NCBI GenBank assembly: GCA_029262415.1
Contig: JAJCZL010000008.1
Location: forward strand, 43,891 to 107,890
DNA: 64,000 nt
DNA from: Deltaproteobacteria bacterium
GTDB lineage: Bacteria > Desulfobacterota > Binatia > UBA1149 > JAJCZL01
Direction of reading: 5' to 3'
Made by a program: the position numbers and the translations under genes. Below, piece by piece: positions 34,774 through 43,719 of this stretch (the first letter of the stretch is position 1; each line of letters begins with the position of its first letter). The notes under the pieces are model-generated. The model ran no database searches, was not told the DNA's origin, and saw nothing but the letters and a program-made list of their open reading frames with translations.

Positions 34774-35757
34774 ATGAAAGCGGTACAATGTAAGGAACTC
34801 GGTGCTCCCGAGTCACTCGTCCTCGAGGAGGTCGAATCAATTCCACTCGGCAGCGGACAGGTCCGCATCGGTGTCCACGCGTGCGGTGTCAACTTTCCCG
34901 ACACCCTGATCATTCAAGGCAAGTATCAGTTCAAGCCGCCGCTCCCATTCGCTCCCGGCGGAGAGGCGGCCGGAGAGATCCTTGAAATTGCCGACGATGT
35001 GACCGAGTTCGCCGTTGGCGATCGCGTGATTGCGATGGTCGGGTGGGGTGGTTACGCCGAAGAGTTGGTCGCGACCCCCGCTCAGCTGCAACGCATCCCC
35101 AAGGGGATGGACTACGCCACCGCTGCCGGGTTCACGATGACCTATGGTACTTCGCACTACGCACTCAAACAGCGTGCCCAGTTGAAGCCGGGTGAGACAC
35201 TATTGGTGCTCGGTGCAGCGGGTGGTGTCGGCCTTGCAGCCGTTGAACTCGGCAAGAAGGCTGGTGCACGTGTGATCGCAGCGGCGAGTACCGACGAGAA
35301 GCTCGCATTGTGTAAAGAGTATGGGGCCGACGAAGTCATCAACTACTCAAACGAGAGCATCAAAGAGCGTACCAAGGTATTTACCGGTGGTGTTGGTGCC
35401 GACGTAATTTATGATGCCGTCGGTGGCGACGCATTTGACCAGGCGATCCGTTGTATCAACTGGCAAGGACGCCTACTGATCATCGGGTTCGCCAGCGGGC
35501 GAATCCCCGAGTGTCCGATGAACCTGGTGTTGCTCAAAGGCTGTCAGATCGTCGGCGTGTTCTGGGGAGCGTTTACCGCACGTGAGCGCGAAGCCAACCA
35601 GGGCAACCTTGCGGAGTTGGCGACCTGGTTCGAGCAAGGCGAGCTACGCCCATACGTTTGCGCGAAACTTCCGCTCGACCGTGCAGCCGAAGCGATGAAT
35701 ATGCTTCTCAACCGCGAAGCGAGAGGGAAGATCATTTTAGAGACCGGCCGGGCCTGA
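34774..35757 (+). CDS. NADPH:quinone oxidoreductase family protein (zinc-independent MDR)
   Basis: A 327-residue medium-chain dehydrogenase/reductase. The N-terminal GroES-like domain has 'GVNFPDTLIIQGKYQFKPPL' and 'PGGEAAGEI'. The Rossmann domain has 'VLGAAGGVGLAAVELGKKAG' and 'GADVIYDAVGG'. The structural-zinc Cys cluster and catalytic Zn ligands of alcohol dehydrogenases are absent, placing it with quinone oxidoreductase/enoyl reductase-like enzymes. It reduces quinones or enones with NADPH in the cytoplasm (family knowledge). It converges with the MpaB-type gene, overlapping its 3' end by 21 bases. Confidence 0.9.
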   Translation: MKAVQCKELGAPESLVLEEVESIPLGSGQVRIGVHACGVNFPDTLIIQGKYQFKPPLPFAPGGEAAGEILEIADDVTEFAVGDRVIAMVGWGGYAEELVATPAQLQRIPKGMDYATAAGFTMTYGTSHYALKQRAQLKPGETLLVLGAAGGVGLAAVELGKKAGARVIAAASTDEKLALCKEYGADEVINYSNESIKERTKVFTGGVGADVIYDAVGGDAFDQAIRCINWQGRLLIIGFASGRIPECPMNLVLLKGCQIVGVFWGAFTAREREANQGNLAELATWFEQGELRPYVCAKLPLDRAAEAMNMLLNREARGKIILETGRA

Positions 35758-36636
35758 TGCGGCCGCGCATCGCGCGTGCGCGCGGCGCGCGGCTGGGACG
35801 GTTCGTAGTACCGGAGGGATGCGCGGGGTGACTGTGCGCACGACGCGTGCGCCGACGGCGTAGGCTGCGCGCATCGGTAGCGACCAATGTAGCCGGAACT
35901 GTCGGCGGAATTTCTCCGGCAGCGTTCCCGCAGCGAGGATGTAACTGCTCGGTCGCAGCGGGTAAAGGATAGCGGGCCCTTTGAGCAGGAAGCCGGCAAT
36001 CTCACGTGAAGTGTCGGTAACGGTCAGCGTTGCGCTGGCCACTGTTGTGTTCATCCAGGTGCGGAACGCCTCGAGGTTTTCCGGCAACATTGTCTCGGGC
36101 ACGCCGAAGAGCCTTCCGAAAATCTTACTCTCGCTGTAGTAGGCTTCCCAGTCGCTTTCGCTCAGGCTCGGTAGCGCTCTGTAGTAGGCGGCGATCGCCG
36201 AGTCGACCAGCGTCGCCCAAACCCAACGAAGAAGCTCGGGGTCGTTGGCTTGGTAGTCACGGTCGCTGATTCCCGCGACCGGCTCGATGAGGCGGCCGTG
36301 AATCTTGGCATGTACGCGGTGGACGACGAGTGCGGTTTCGACCGCGGCCTGAGCGGGGCCGTAAACAATGGTGTGAACCGCGTCAAAAGTGCGAAACAGC
36401 CGGCCGAACGGATCGGTGCTGTAGTTGCTGTGATCGGCGACGCCTTGCGCGACCTTTGGGTGCGCGATCTGCATCAGTAGCGCGCGCAAACCTCCGAGGT
36501 ATACGACGCCTTCGCGGTTGATCCGCCAGGTCATGCTGTGGGGGCCGAAAAAACCGTAGACCGGGTCGGCGTGGTCTCGGGCCAGCCCATTAAGATAGGC
36601 CCGGTATTCATCAACTGTGACCTTGCGGGGGTCCAT
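35737..36636 (-). CDS. Oxygenase MpaB family protein (DUF2236)
   Basis: A 299-residue protein of the MpaB/latex-clearing-protein-like DUF2236 family. Characteristic segments are 'YGFFGPHSMTWRINREGVVY', 'LLMQIAHPKVAQGVADHSNY', 'DPFGRLFRTFDAVHTIVYG' and 'LRWVWATLVDSAIAAY'. Family members are probably b-type haem proteins acting as oxygenases on hydrophobic substrates; conserved His residues in the 'AHP' and 'DHS' segments are candidate ligands. ATG 36636 is preferred over a GTG at 36684 because AGGA lies 8 bases upstream of it. The tail-to-tail overlap with the quinone oxidoreductase gene is 21 bases. Confidence 0.85.
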   Translation of the reverse strand: MDPRKVTVDEYRAYLNGLARDHADPVYGFFGPHSMTWRINREGVVYLGGLRALLMQIAHPKVAQGVADHSNYSTDPFGRLFRTFDAVHTIVYGPAQAAVETALVVHRVHAKIHGRLIEPVAGISDRDYQANDPELLRWVWATLVDSAIAAYYRALPSLSESDWEAYYSESKIFGRLFGVPETMLPENLEAFRTWMNTTVASATLTVTDTSREIAGFLLKGPAILYPLRPSSYILAAGTLPEKFRRQFRLHWSLPMRAAYAVGARVVRTVTPRIPPVLRTVPAARRAHARCAAASGPAGL

Positions 36637-36963
36637 GCGCGGAATCCTAGCAGTCCGCACGGCGAGCAACCACGGGTTATTCACGCTGCGTTGCGCCGAA
36701 GGCTGAGAATCACGATTGGCTCGGCCGGCAAGGGAGCGAGGACGGAGGGTGTCGGCGGTGCCGCGAAGATCGCTCTTTTTTTTTGGGGGGGGGGCAGCTT
36801 GAGCCGGCGACGTGAGGATCCACCAACGGACCTCTCACGCCTCCGCAAATCAAGACAAAACCGAAGCGAATACGAGGCTATAGAGGTTTGTCGCAATAGC
36901 CGGGCGGGCGCATACGTCTGAACGGTAGAATGGCAGGATGCGTCGCGGCGGGCGCAGTCGATT
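36637..36963. other. Divergent intergenic region with a T9-G10 homopolymer run
   Basis: About 330 bases between the MpaB-type gene (minus) and the indolepyruvate oxidoreductase gene (plus). It holds nine T (36776-36784) followed by ten G (36785-36794), the most extreme simple tract in the window. No gene seen. Slippage there could change promoter spacing, or the tract may carry assembly error. Confidence 0.5.
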
Positions 36964-39900
36964 ATGTCGCAGTTCAAGGCCGAAGAATTGCCCGCGCAAC
37001 TCACGCTCGACGACAAGTACGAGCGCAACCACGGGCGGGTCTATTTGACCGGACTCCAAGCGCTGGTTCGCTTGCCGTTGATGCAGGCCGCGCGCGACCG
37101 GGCGGCGGGTCTCGATACCGGCGGCTTCATCTCCGGCTACCGCGGTTCTCCCTTGGCCGGTTACGATCTCGAACTCACCCGTGCCCGAGCGTTTCTCGAG
37201 GCAGCAACGGTACATTTTCAGCCCGGGCTGAACGAGGAGCTTGCCGCGACGGCGGTGTGGGGCTCGCAGCAGGTCGGGCTGTTCCCGGGTGCGCTGAAGC
37301 AGGGTGTCTTCGCGTTGTGGTACGGCAAAGGGCCGGGCGTTGATCGCTGCGGAGACGTTTTCAAGCACGCCAACATGGCGGGCACGGCGGCACACGGCGG
37401 CGTGCTCGCGGTGATGGGTGACGATCATGCGGCCGAGTCCTCGACCCTCGCATACCAAAGCGAGCAGGCGATGATCGCTGCGCTGAGTCCGATTCTCAAT
37501 CCTGCGACGTTACAGGACTATTTAGACTTCGGTTTGTACGGATGGGCGATGTCGCGTTACTGCGGCTTGTGGGTAGCGTTCAAGGCGTTGAACGATACCG
37601 TTGCGAGTTCGGCGTCGGTGGCGGTGGATAGCGAGCGTGTGCAGATACACCTCCCGACCGACTTCGAGGTTCCGTCGGGCGGGCTCAACATCCGCATTGA
37701 CGGCTTATCCCACCTGGTTGGCGTCGAGGAGCGTGCGGTCAGCTGTAAGCTCGAAGCGGCACGCGCCTTCGCGCGCGCAAACCGCCTCGACCGGATTGTG
37801 GCCGACACGCCGAGCGCACGCATCGGGGTTGTAACCGCCGGAAAATCCCACGTCGATGTCATGCAGGCATTCGAAGACCTCGGTATCGGTGGGGCCGGAT
37901 TGCGGGCAGCGGGCGTGCGCATATTGAAAGTCGGCATGACCTGGCCTTTGGAACCACGCGCTGTTGAGGATTTTTCACGGGGACTCGACGAGATCCTGGT
38001 GATTGAGGAGAAGCGTCCGATTGTCGAGGACCAGGTCGCACGTATTCTCTACAACCGTGATTCGCAGCAACGTCCGCTGTTGACCGGAAAGACGGACGAA
38101 CGGGGGGCGCCGCTGCTTCCGAGCCACGGCGAGCTGAGCCCGAGCGTGGTGGCTGCTGTCCTTGCGGCGCGTCTTGGTCGCCGGCCCGAAGCGGCGGCGG
38201 TACTGGAGCGGTGCGCAGACCCGTACGAGATCAACGGATCGACTGCGGTCGCCGACCTTACGCCGCGCAAGCCTTACTACTGTTCGGGGTGTCCGCACAA
38301 CGTGTCCACCCGGGTCCCTGAGGATGCGGTTGCGCTCGGCGGCATCGGCTGTCACACGATGGCGTTGCTGATGCCCGAACGGCGCACGCTAACCGTCACT
38401 CAGATGGGAGGAGAGGGGGCCAACTGGATCGGGATGGCTCCGTTCACTACCACCTCGCACGTGTTCCAGAACCTGGGCGACGGCACTTATTTCCACTCAG
38501 GGCTTCTGGCTGTTCGTGCTGCCGTCGCCGCCGGCGTGAATATCACTTACAAGGTCCTCTACAACGATGCGGTTGCCATGACCGGAGGTCAGGCCGTTGA
38601 CGGTCCACTGACGGTTGCATCGTTGACCCAACAGCTTCGCCACGAAGGCGTGGCGAAGATCGTCGTTGTTGCCGACGACCCCCGCAAATATCCAAACGCC
38701 GACGGGTTCGCTGCAGGAACCACAGTCCGGCACCGCGATGCGTTTGATGAGGTTCAAGACGAGCTCGCGCGTTGCCCGGGTGTAACCGTACTTGTCTACG
38801 ACCAAGTCTGCGCTGCGGAACGCCGACGCAAGCGCAAACGCGGCCAGGTACCACCGCCGAGCAAACGGGTGTTCATCAACGAGCTCGTCTGCGAGGGCTG
38901 TGGCGACTGCAACACGGCCTCGAACTGTGTCTCGGTCGAACCTCTCGAAACCGAATTTGGGCGCAAGCGTACGATCAATCAATCTTCGTGTAATACCGAC
39001 TACAGTTGTCTCAAGGGGTACTGCCCGAGTTTCGTTGCGATCACCGGGGCCGAGCCCGCCCGCCGCGGCGGCGCCGATATCGACGCGTTGCGTACACTGC
39101 CCGCGCCCGAAGTGAAGATCAGCGACGAACCGTACAGCATTCTTGTAACCGGTATCGGCGGGACCGGGATCGTGACGGTGGGTGCCCTGCTGGGTGTTGC
39201 CGCACACCTAGAAGGCAAGGCGGTAACGGTGCTCGACATGGCCGGGCTCGCGCAAAAGAACGGCGCGGTCATGACGCATGTCCGTGTCGGCCACGGGGCC
39301 GGCGACGGATCCTCGGTAAGAATCCCGAAAGGTAAGGCCGACTTGGTTATCGCCTGTGACATGCTCGTGGCAGCGGGACACGAGGCGCTCGCGCGGATGA
39401 GTTCCGAGCGCACTTCGGTATTGGTCAACAGTCACTTCGCTGCAACCGGTGATTTTCAGACTGACCCGGACGCAGACTTCCGAACCGCCGAGCAGCGCAC
39501 CGTGATCGAGCGCGCAGTGGGTGCGGATCGCACGACGTTTTTCGATGCGACCAAGTATGCCGCTGCGTTGATGGGTGACGCCATAGCCGCAAACGTGTTC
39601 CTTCTAGGCTACGCTTCGCAGAAAGGTCTGTTGCCGGTGGCACCGGAATCTTTAGAGCGCGCGATCCGGTTAAACGCCGTATCGGTCGAGTCGAACCTGA
39701 AGGCGCTGGCGTTCGGCCGGCTCGGCGCCGTCGATCCTGAGACTGTCAGGGCGATCGCTGCGCCGGCGTTTGCCGAAGATCCCGAGTTCAAGCCGGCTGA
39801 GGACGTCGATGCTGTAGTTTCGGTAAGGGCCGCTTTTTTGCGTGGTTACCAGAACGACGCGTACGCTTCGGGCTATCGCGCGTTCGTAGAACAAGTGGCG

Positions 39901-40449
39901 CGGGTCGAAGTCGATAAGGCCGCCGGGTGCGCCGGGCTGGCCGAGGCAGTTGCCAAATCGCTCTTTAAATTGATGGCGTACAAGGACGAGTACGAGGTCG
40001 CTCGGCTCTTCACCGACGGAGGGTTCGACGACAAAATCGCTAACGGTTTCTCCGGCAAGCCGCGCGTACGCTACCACTTCGCGCCGCAGTTCATGCCCAT
40101 CGACCCACGCACGAGACGGCCGCGAAAGGTCGAGTTCGGTGCTTGGATTCGCCCTTTATTGCGCGCGATGGCGGCGCTCCGGTTCTTGCGAGGCACGCCT
40201 TTTGACCCGTTCGGCTACATGAAAGAGCGACGTACGGCGCGCGAGATCTTGTTCGCCTACAAAGAGACCATCCTCGTCGTGTCGGCAGGGCTGAATCCCA
40301 CCAACCACGCGCTTGCGGTGGCGATCGCCGAAGTGCCGATGAAGATACGCGGTTTCGGCGCGGTCAAGGACGGCGCAGTCCGAGCCGCGCGCGCGAGAGA
40401 ACGTGCGCTACTGCGCGAGTTCGAGCAAGCTACGATTCGGACATCCTGA
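36964..40449 (+). CDS. Indolepyruvate ferredoxin oxidoreductase family protein (fused alpha, ferredoxin and gamma parts)
   Basis: A 1161-residue fused 2-oxoacid:ferredoxin oxidoreductase. The N-terminal half contains the alpha part ('GFISGYRGSPLAGYDLEL') and the thiamine-diphosphate-binding part ('GGIGCHTMALLMPE', 'QMGGEGANWIGMAPF', 'LYNDAVAMTGGQ'). A Cys cluster ('CEGCGDCNTASNC', 'CNTDYSCLKGYCPS') binds an iron-sulfur centre. The C-terminal gamma part has 'VTGIGGTGIVTVGALLG' and 'QKNGAVMTHVRVG'. Such enzymes oxidatively decarboxylate aryl- or branched 2-oxoacids to acyl-CoA, passing electrons to ferredoxin or another carrier. The whole length matches single-chain members in proteobacteria. 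Confidence 0.93.
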   Translation: MSQFKAEELPAQLTLDDKYERNHGRVYLTGLQALVRLPLMQAARDRAAGLDTGGFISGYRGSPLAGYDLELTRARAFLEAATVHFQPGLNEELAATAVWGSQQVGLFPGALKQGVFALWYGKGPGVDRCGDVFKHANMAGTAAHGGVLAVMGDDHAAESSTLAYQSEQAMIAALSPILNPATLQDYLDFGLYGWAMSRYCGLWVAFKALNDTVASSASVAVDSERVQIHLPTDFEVPSGGLNIRIDGLSHLVGVEERAVSCKLEAARAFARANRLDRIVADTPSARIGVVTAGKSHVDVMQAFEDLGIGGAGLRAAGVRILKVGMTWPLEPRAVEDFSRGLDEILVIEEKRPIVEDQVARILYNRDSQQRPLLTGKTDERGAPLLPSHGELSPSVVAAVLAARLGRRPEAAAVLERCADPYEINGSTAVADLTPRKPYYCSGCPHNVSTRVPEDAVALGGIGCHTMALLMPERRTLTVTQMGGEGANWIGMAPFTTTSHVFQNLGDGTYFHSGLLAVRAAVAAGVNITYKVLYNDAVAMTGGQAVDGPLTVASLTQQLRHEGVAKIVVVADDPRKYPNADGFAAGTTVRHRDAFDEVQDELARCPGVTVLVYDQVCAAERRRKRKRGQVPPPSKRVFINELVCEGCGDCNTASNCVSVEPLETEFGRKRTINQSSCNTDYSCLKGYCPSFVAITGAEPARRGGADIDALRTLPAPEVKISDEPYSILVTGIGGTGIVTVGALLGVAAHLEGKAVTVLDMAGLAQKNGAVMTHVRVGHGAGDGSSVRIPKGKADLVIACDMLVAAGHEALARMSSERTSVLVNSHFAATGDFQTDPDADFRTAEQRTVIERAVGADRTTFFDATKYAAALMGDAIAANVFLLGYASQKGLLPVAPESLERAIRLNAVSVESNLKALAFGRLGAVDPETVRAIAAPAFAEDPEFKPAEDVDAVVSVRAAFLRGYQNDAYASGYRAFVEQVARVEVDKAAGCAGLAEAVAKSLFKLMAYKDEYEVARLFTDGGFDDKIANGFSGKPRVRYHFAPQFMPIDPRTRRPRKVEFGAWIRPLLRAMAALRFLRGTPFDPFGYMKERRTAREILFAYKETILVVSAGLNPTNHALAVAIAEVPMKIRGFGAVKDGAVRAARARERALLREFEQATIRTS

Positions 40450-40510
40450 CGCCTCCTTTTTTCGCGTCGCCGGTTTTGATCCCGCGCCCGAGGGCAGGCA
40501 TACGGGTTGT

Positions 40511-41083
40511 GTGGGCACTCGTGACTCGAACCGGACCGCTCTGCTACGAGACCTCTTGCAGCACCGGGCCCACAACAGCGGTGAGGCCGAGAGCCTGCTG
40601 CGACTCGTGGAGTTCGTGGAGAACGTCCCCGAATGTTTCGAGCGCACCCATCTTGCCGGGCATGTTACTGGTTCGGCGTGGGTCGTTGACCGGTCGCGGA
40701 CGCGCGCTTTGCTGGTTCTTCACAGAAAACTTGGCGTGTGGTTGCAGCCCGGTGGTCACTGCGACGGTGAGTTAGATGTGCTCGACGTTGCCCGGCGTGA
40801 GTTGGTAGAAGAGACCGGAGTTGCCACGGCGGTTCCGGCCAGTGTCCTCCCGTTTGATATAGACGTCCATGAGATCCCGGAGCGTCATGGTGAGCGCGCG
40901 CACTTTCATTACGACATCCGTTATCTGTTTGAGGCCGATCCTTCGGTTCGTCTGCAAGTCTCAGCCGAATCACGCGATGTGCGTTGGTTTGCGGCAAGCG
41001 AATTGTCGGGCCCTCAGACCGACGCTTCGGTGAGACGGATGGCCGAGAAATCGCTGCCTGCCGCCGCTTCGGCCGATCGCTAA
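40511..41083 (+). CDS. Nudix hydrolase
   Basis: A 190-residue protein with a Nudix box 'GGHCDGELDVLDVARRELVE' continuing ETG; the REL.EETG core is intact while the upstream acidic position is Leu. The N-terminal segment 'LLRLVEFVENVPECF' precedes the beta-grasp of the Nudix fold. The enzyme would hydrolyse a nucleoside diphosphate linked to another moiety; the substrate is unknown. GTG 40511 is favoured because the frame upstream overlaps the preceding gene and is unlike protein. It follows the oxidoreductase by about 60 bases and may be co-transcribed. Confidence 0.82.
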   Translation: MGTRDSNRTALLRDLLQHRAHNSGEAESLLRLVEFVENVPECFERTHLAGHVTGSAWVVDRSRTRALLVLHRKLGVWLQPGGHCDGELDVLDVARRELVEETGVATAVPASVLPFDIDVHEIPERHGERAHFHYDIRYLFEADPSVRLQVSAESRDVRWFAASELSGPQTDASVRRMAEKSLPAAASADR

Positions 41084-41190
41084 GGCCGGCCCCGGGGACC
41101 CCCCTCGGTCACGCAACCGCTTACGCGGAGTTCATTACAGTGTTGTTGCGCTCCGGTTTGGCGGCTGACATGCGCCGTTCGATAAAAATG

Positions 41191-41202
41191 TGCCGATCGG
41201 CA
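41191..41202. promoter_or_regulatory. 12-bp perfect palindrome with A-rich flanks
   Basis: TGCCGATCGGCA sits between AAAAATG and a run of A, about 125 bases before the small gene at 41328. It may be a regulator-binding site; there is no other support. Confidence 0.2.
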
Positions 41203-41327
41203 AAAAAACCGCCTGAACTCTGCAAACGATCGGGCGTAGTTTATGCGCAACCTCTGGATGTGGCTTGTTGATTGCCGTGTTGGTGTCAATTTTTGTTGCT
41301 CGACAGCAGACACGGAGCAACAAGACG

Positions 41328-41576
41328 ATGCGAACCAGATTCCCCCAATGCAATGCGTGCGGCAGCCCAATCGACCCGATGAACGATCCGTTTAAGATCA
41401 CCAATCCGGACGAAGCAAAGTATGGTATTCGGCCGGAGTATGAGCACGAAGTCTGTCCCGCTCTTTTAGCCGAAGATGAAAGCGTAGAAGGCCTCGAACT
41501 GGAAGAGGGTGTCGGGCATCACCAATTTGACGTCGCCGACGAGCGCGACGACGGGTTCGCGATCAAGGACCGTTAG
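41328..41576 (+). CDS. Hypothetical small acidic protein with CxxC
   Basis: An 82-residue acidic protein with 'CNACGSPIDP' near the start and a further Cys at 'HEVCPALL', suggesting a partial zinc site. Most of the C-terminal half is Glu/Asp-rich. GGAG lies 10 bases before ATG 41328; a longer frame from 41265 lacks such a site. No family recognised. It converges on the acetolactate synthase gene. Confidence 0.5.
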   Translation: MRTRFPQCNACGSPIDPMNDPFKITNPDEAKYGIRPEYEHEVCPALLAEDESVEGLELEEGVGHHQFDVADERDDGFAIKDR

Positions 41577-41657
41577 CGCCGCAAGCCACAACCGCCGGAC
41601 CGGTCACGGGCCCGCAAGCAACGCGCGGTCCCGGGCCGGTTCGCTCGACCGACCGAC

Positions 41658-43526
41658 TCAGAACATCCCGCCGGTCGAACCGCCACCCTTATCATCCTTG
41701 CCGAGGTCACGCGCGGGAATATAAGGGCCGGTGATCATCTGTTTATAACCCGCCCCCGGGCCGACCATCGGATAGACATGTTCGTGGAGGTCGACCATGA
41801 CCTCGAGGAACGCGGGTCCTTCAAACGTAACGAATTCCTCGAGTGCCGCGCGCACCTCGTCGGCTTTCGAAATCCGTCTGGAGAACTCAAACCCATCGGC
41901 TTCGCACGCCTTGACGAAGTCCTTTTTGTGTAAAGTCTTGTCAGTGCCCGAGTAGCGGTTCTCGTAGAATAAGTCCTGCCACTGGCGGACCATTCCGTCG
42001 CCCAGGTTGTTGATCAGCAGCACCTTTACGGGGATGCCGTAGTTGGTCAGGGTTTCGAGTTCGCCGAGGTTCATGCGGATAGAGCCGTCGCCGTCAACGT
42101 CGATGACGAGTTTTCCCGGGTTGGCCAACTGCGCCCCAATCGCGGCCGGTAGCCCGAAGCCCATGGTGCCCATACTTCCCGAGGTCAGGAACGTCCGCGG
42201 GTTTACAAAGTCGAGGTACTGCGCCGCCCACATTTGGTGTTGTCCGACGCCGGTAGCGACGATTGCTTCGCCCTTGGTGATCTCGTTCAGTTGTTCCAGA
42301 ACGAACTCGGCCTGGATCATCTTGGCGCCACGGTTGTAGTTGAGCGCATGTTTCTTCTTGAGCTCGCGTGCGTGGTCTTGCCACTTCGAAAAATCCTTCT
42401 TAAATTTTGCACCCGATTTGGTGAGCTGCGCAAGCCCACGTTTCGCGTCGCAGACCCACGACCAGTCGACGGCTTTCACCTTGGATATCTCTGATGCGTC
42501 GATGTCCAAATGGGCGATGCGCGCGTTAGGTGCGAACTCGTTGACCTGACCGGCCACGCGGTCGTCGAAGCGCGAGCCGATCGCGATCAGGAAATCGCAG
42601 TCTTCAACCGAGTAGTTGGCGTAGGCCATCCCGTGCATGCCGAGCATGCGCAGTGAGAGATCCTGCGTCGTATCCACGGCGCCGATTCCCATCAGCGTTG
42701 TCACAACCGGGACGCCGAAACGCTCGGCGAAGTGGCGCAGCTCTTGTGCACCGTCGCTGTTGATCACGCCGCCGCCGGCGTAGATCAACGGCCGTGCACT
42801 TTTTGACAGCAGCTCGAAAAACGCGGCCGCGCGTTTTTCGTCCAGTTTCTGGTCGGCCATCGCCTCGACGCGTTCGTCGTAACCGCGGAACTCAAGCAAG
42901 CCGGTTCCTTTGAAGGTGCCCTCGGCAATCTGCACGTCCTTGGGAAGGTCAACCACTACCGGGCCCGGGCGCCCCGAACGTGCCAGCTCGAATGCCGAGC
43001 GCATCGTCTCTTCGATCTTGGTCTCGTCGGTGACGAGGAAGACGTGCTTGGCGCATGACGCGAAAATGTTGAACACCGGCGCCTCTTGGAAGGCGTCGGT
43101 ACCGATCGCGGCACGCGGAACCTGCCCGCAAAGCAGGATCATCGGGATCGAGTCGGCCTGGCAGTCGCGCACGGGCGTCACCGAATTGGTTGCTCCGGGA
43201 CCCGAGGTGACCATTGAGACGCCGACTTTTCCCGTCGAGCGCGCATAGCCCGCGGCCATAAAGCCCGAGCCTTGCTCGCTGGCCGGGACGATGAGCCGAA
43301 TCTCTTGGTCGGCCGGATGCGCGGCGTTGTAGCGGAAAACTGCATCGTAGGTTGGCAGAATCGCGCCGCCGCTGTAGCCGAACAAGACCTCTACACCTTC
43401 GTCCGCCAGTACTTGCATTATCATGTCAGAGCCACTCATGGTGGTCCCGGCGAGAGGGTGCTTGGCTGCGGTATCGGCCGTGGCGACTCCCAGGTGGGAG
43501 GCTGGTGCAGACTTCGACTTGGACAT
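41658..43526 (-). CDS. ilvB: Acetolactate synthase large subunit
   Basis: A 622-residue thiamine-diphosphate enzyme that condenses two pyruvates, or pyruvate and 2-oxobutyrate, in branched-chain amino-acid synthesis. The N-terminal 'GVEVLFGYSGGAILPTYDAV' holds the cofactor-activating Glu region. The central part has the FAD/ADP-binding region ('DLSLRMLGMHGMAYANYSV'). The C-terminal thiamine motif is 'DVDGDGSIRMNLGELETL' followed by 'LLINNLGDGMVRQWQ'. AAGGAGA lies before ATG 43526. No small-subunit (ilvN) or ilvC gene is adjacent, unlike most ilvB operons. The upstream leader has two inverted repeats that may regulate it. Confidence 0.94.
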   Translation of the reverse strand: MSKSKSAPASHLGVATADTAAKHPLAGTTMSGSDMIMQVLADEGVEVLFGYSGGAILPTYDAVFRYNAAHPADQEIRLIVPASEQGSGFMAAGYARSTGKVGVSMVTSGPGATNSVTPVRDCQADSIPMILLCGQVPRAAIGTDAFQEAPVFNIFASCAKHVFLVTDETKIEETMRSAFELARSGRPGPVVVDLPKDVQIAEGTFKGTGLLEFRGYDERVEAMADQKLDEKRAAAFFELLSKSARPLIYAGGGVINSDGAQELRHFAERFGVPVVTTLMGIGAVDTTQDLSLRMLGMHGMAYANYSVEDCDFLIAIGSRFDDRVAGQVNEFAPNARIAHLDIDASEISKVKAVDWSWVCDAKRGLAQLTKSGAKFKKDFSKWQDHARELKKKHALNYNRGAKMIQAEFVLEQLNEITKGEAIVATGVGQHQMWAAQYLDFVNPRTFLTSGSMGTMGFGLPAAIGAQLANPGKLVIDVDGDGSIRMNLGELETLTNYGIPVKVLLINNLGDGMVRQWQDLFYENRYSGTDKTLHKKDFVKACEADGFEFSRRISKADEVRAALEEFVTFEGPAFLEVMVDLHEHVYPMVGPGAGYKQMITGPYIPARDLGKDDKGGGSTGGMF

Positions 43527-43548
43527 GGCTAGCGGCTCTCCTTGTCGT

Positions 43549-43606
43549 CCTCACCGGTAATCCAGGCAGGACGAAAACGCTCCACCCTACCACCAGATCG
43601 GTGAGG
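43549..43606 (-). promoter_or_regulatory. Long-range stem in the ilvB leader
   Basis: Eight-base perfect arms CCTCACCG (43549-43556) and CGGTGAGG (43599-43606) lie 42 bases apart. On the minus strand they fall between the terminator-like hairpin at 43612-43639 and the AAGGAGA ribosome-binding site, so the stem would fold next to the start region. Confidence 0.35.
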
Positions 43607-43611
43607 AATCG

Positions 43612-43639
43612 AAAAACCCCGAGCTGGCGAGGGGTTTTT
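43612..43639 (-). terminator. Terminator-like hairpin upstream of ilvB (possible attenuator)
   Basis: AAAAACCCC and GGGGTTTTT pair around a 10-base loop. Read on the minus strand it is an intrinsic-terminator shape about 85-115 bases before the ilvB start. No gene upstream on that strand needs terminating there, so attenuation of ilvB is plausible. It is symmetrical and could also act on plus-strand transcripts. No obvious Ile/Val/Leu leader peptide with a start codon was found. Confidence 0.5.
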
Positions 43640-43719
43640 GATGAAATGATTATGGATACGCCCTCGCCCCCCTGGCCGCGCCCGCTGGCGCGTTCTTGAA
43701 GCCCTGATATTGTCGCCCG

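Noticed and set aside
36538..36921. Plus-strand frame across the MpaB promoter and T9-G10 tract
   Set aside because: Starts inside the MpaB-type gene on the other strand and runs through the homopolymers; unlike protein.
40403..40510. N-terminal extension of the Nudix protein
   Set aside because: Overlaps the oxidoreductase gene by 47 bases and reads as non-coding; GTG 40511 preferred.
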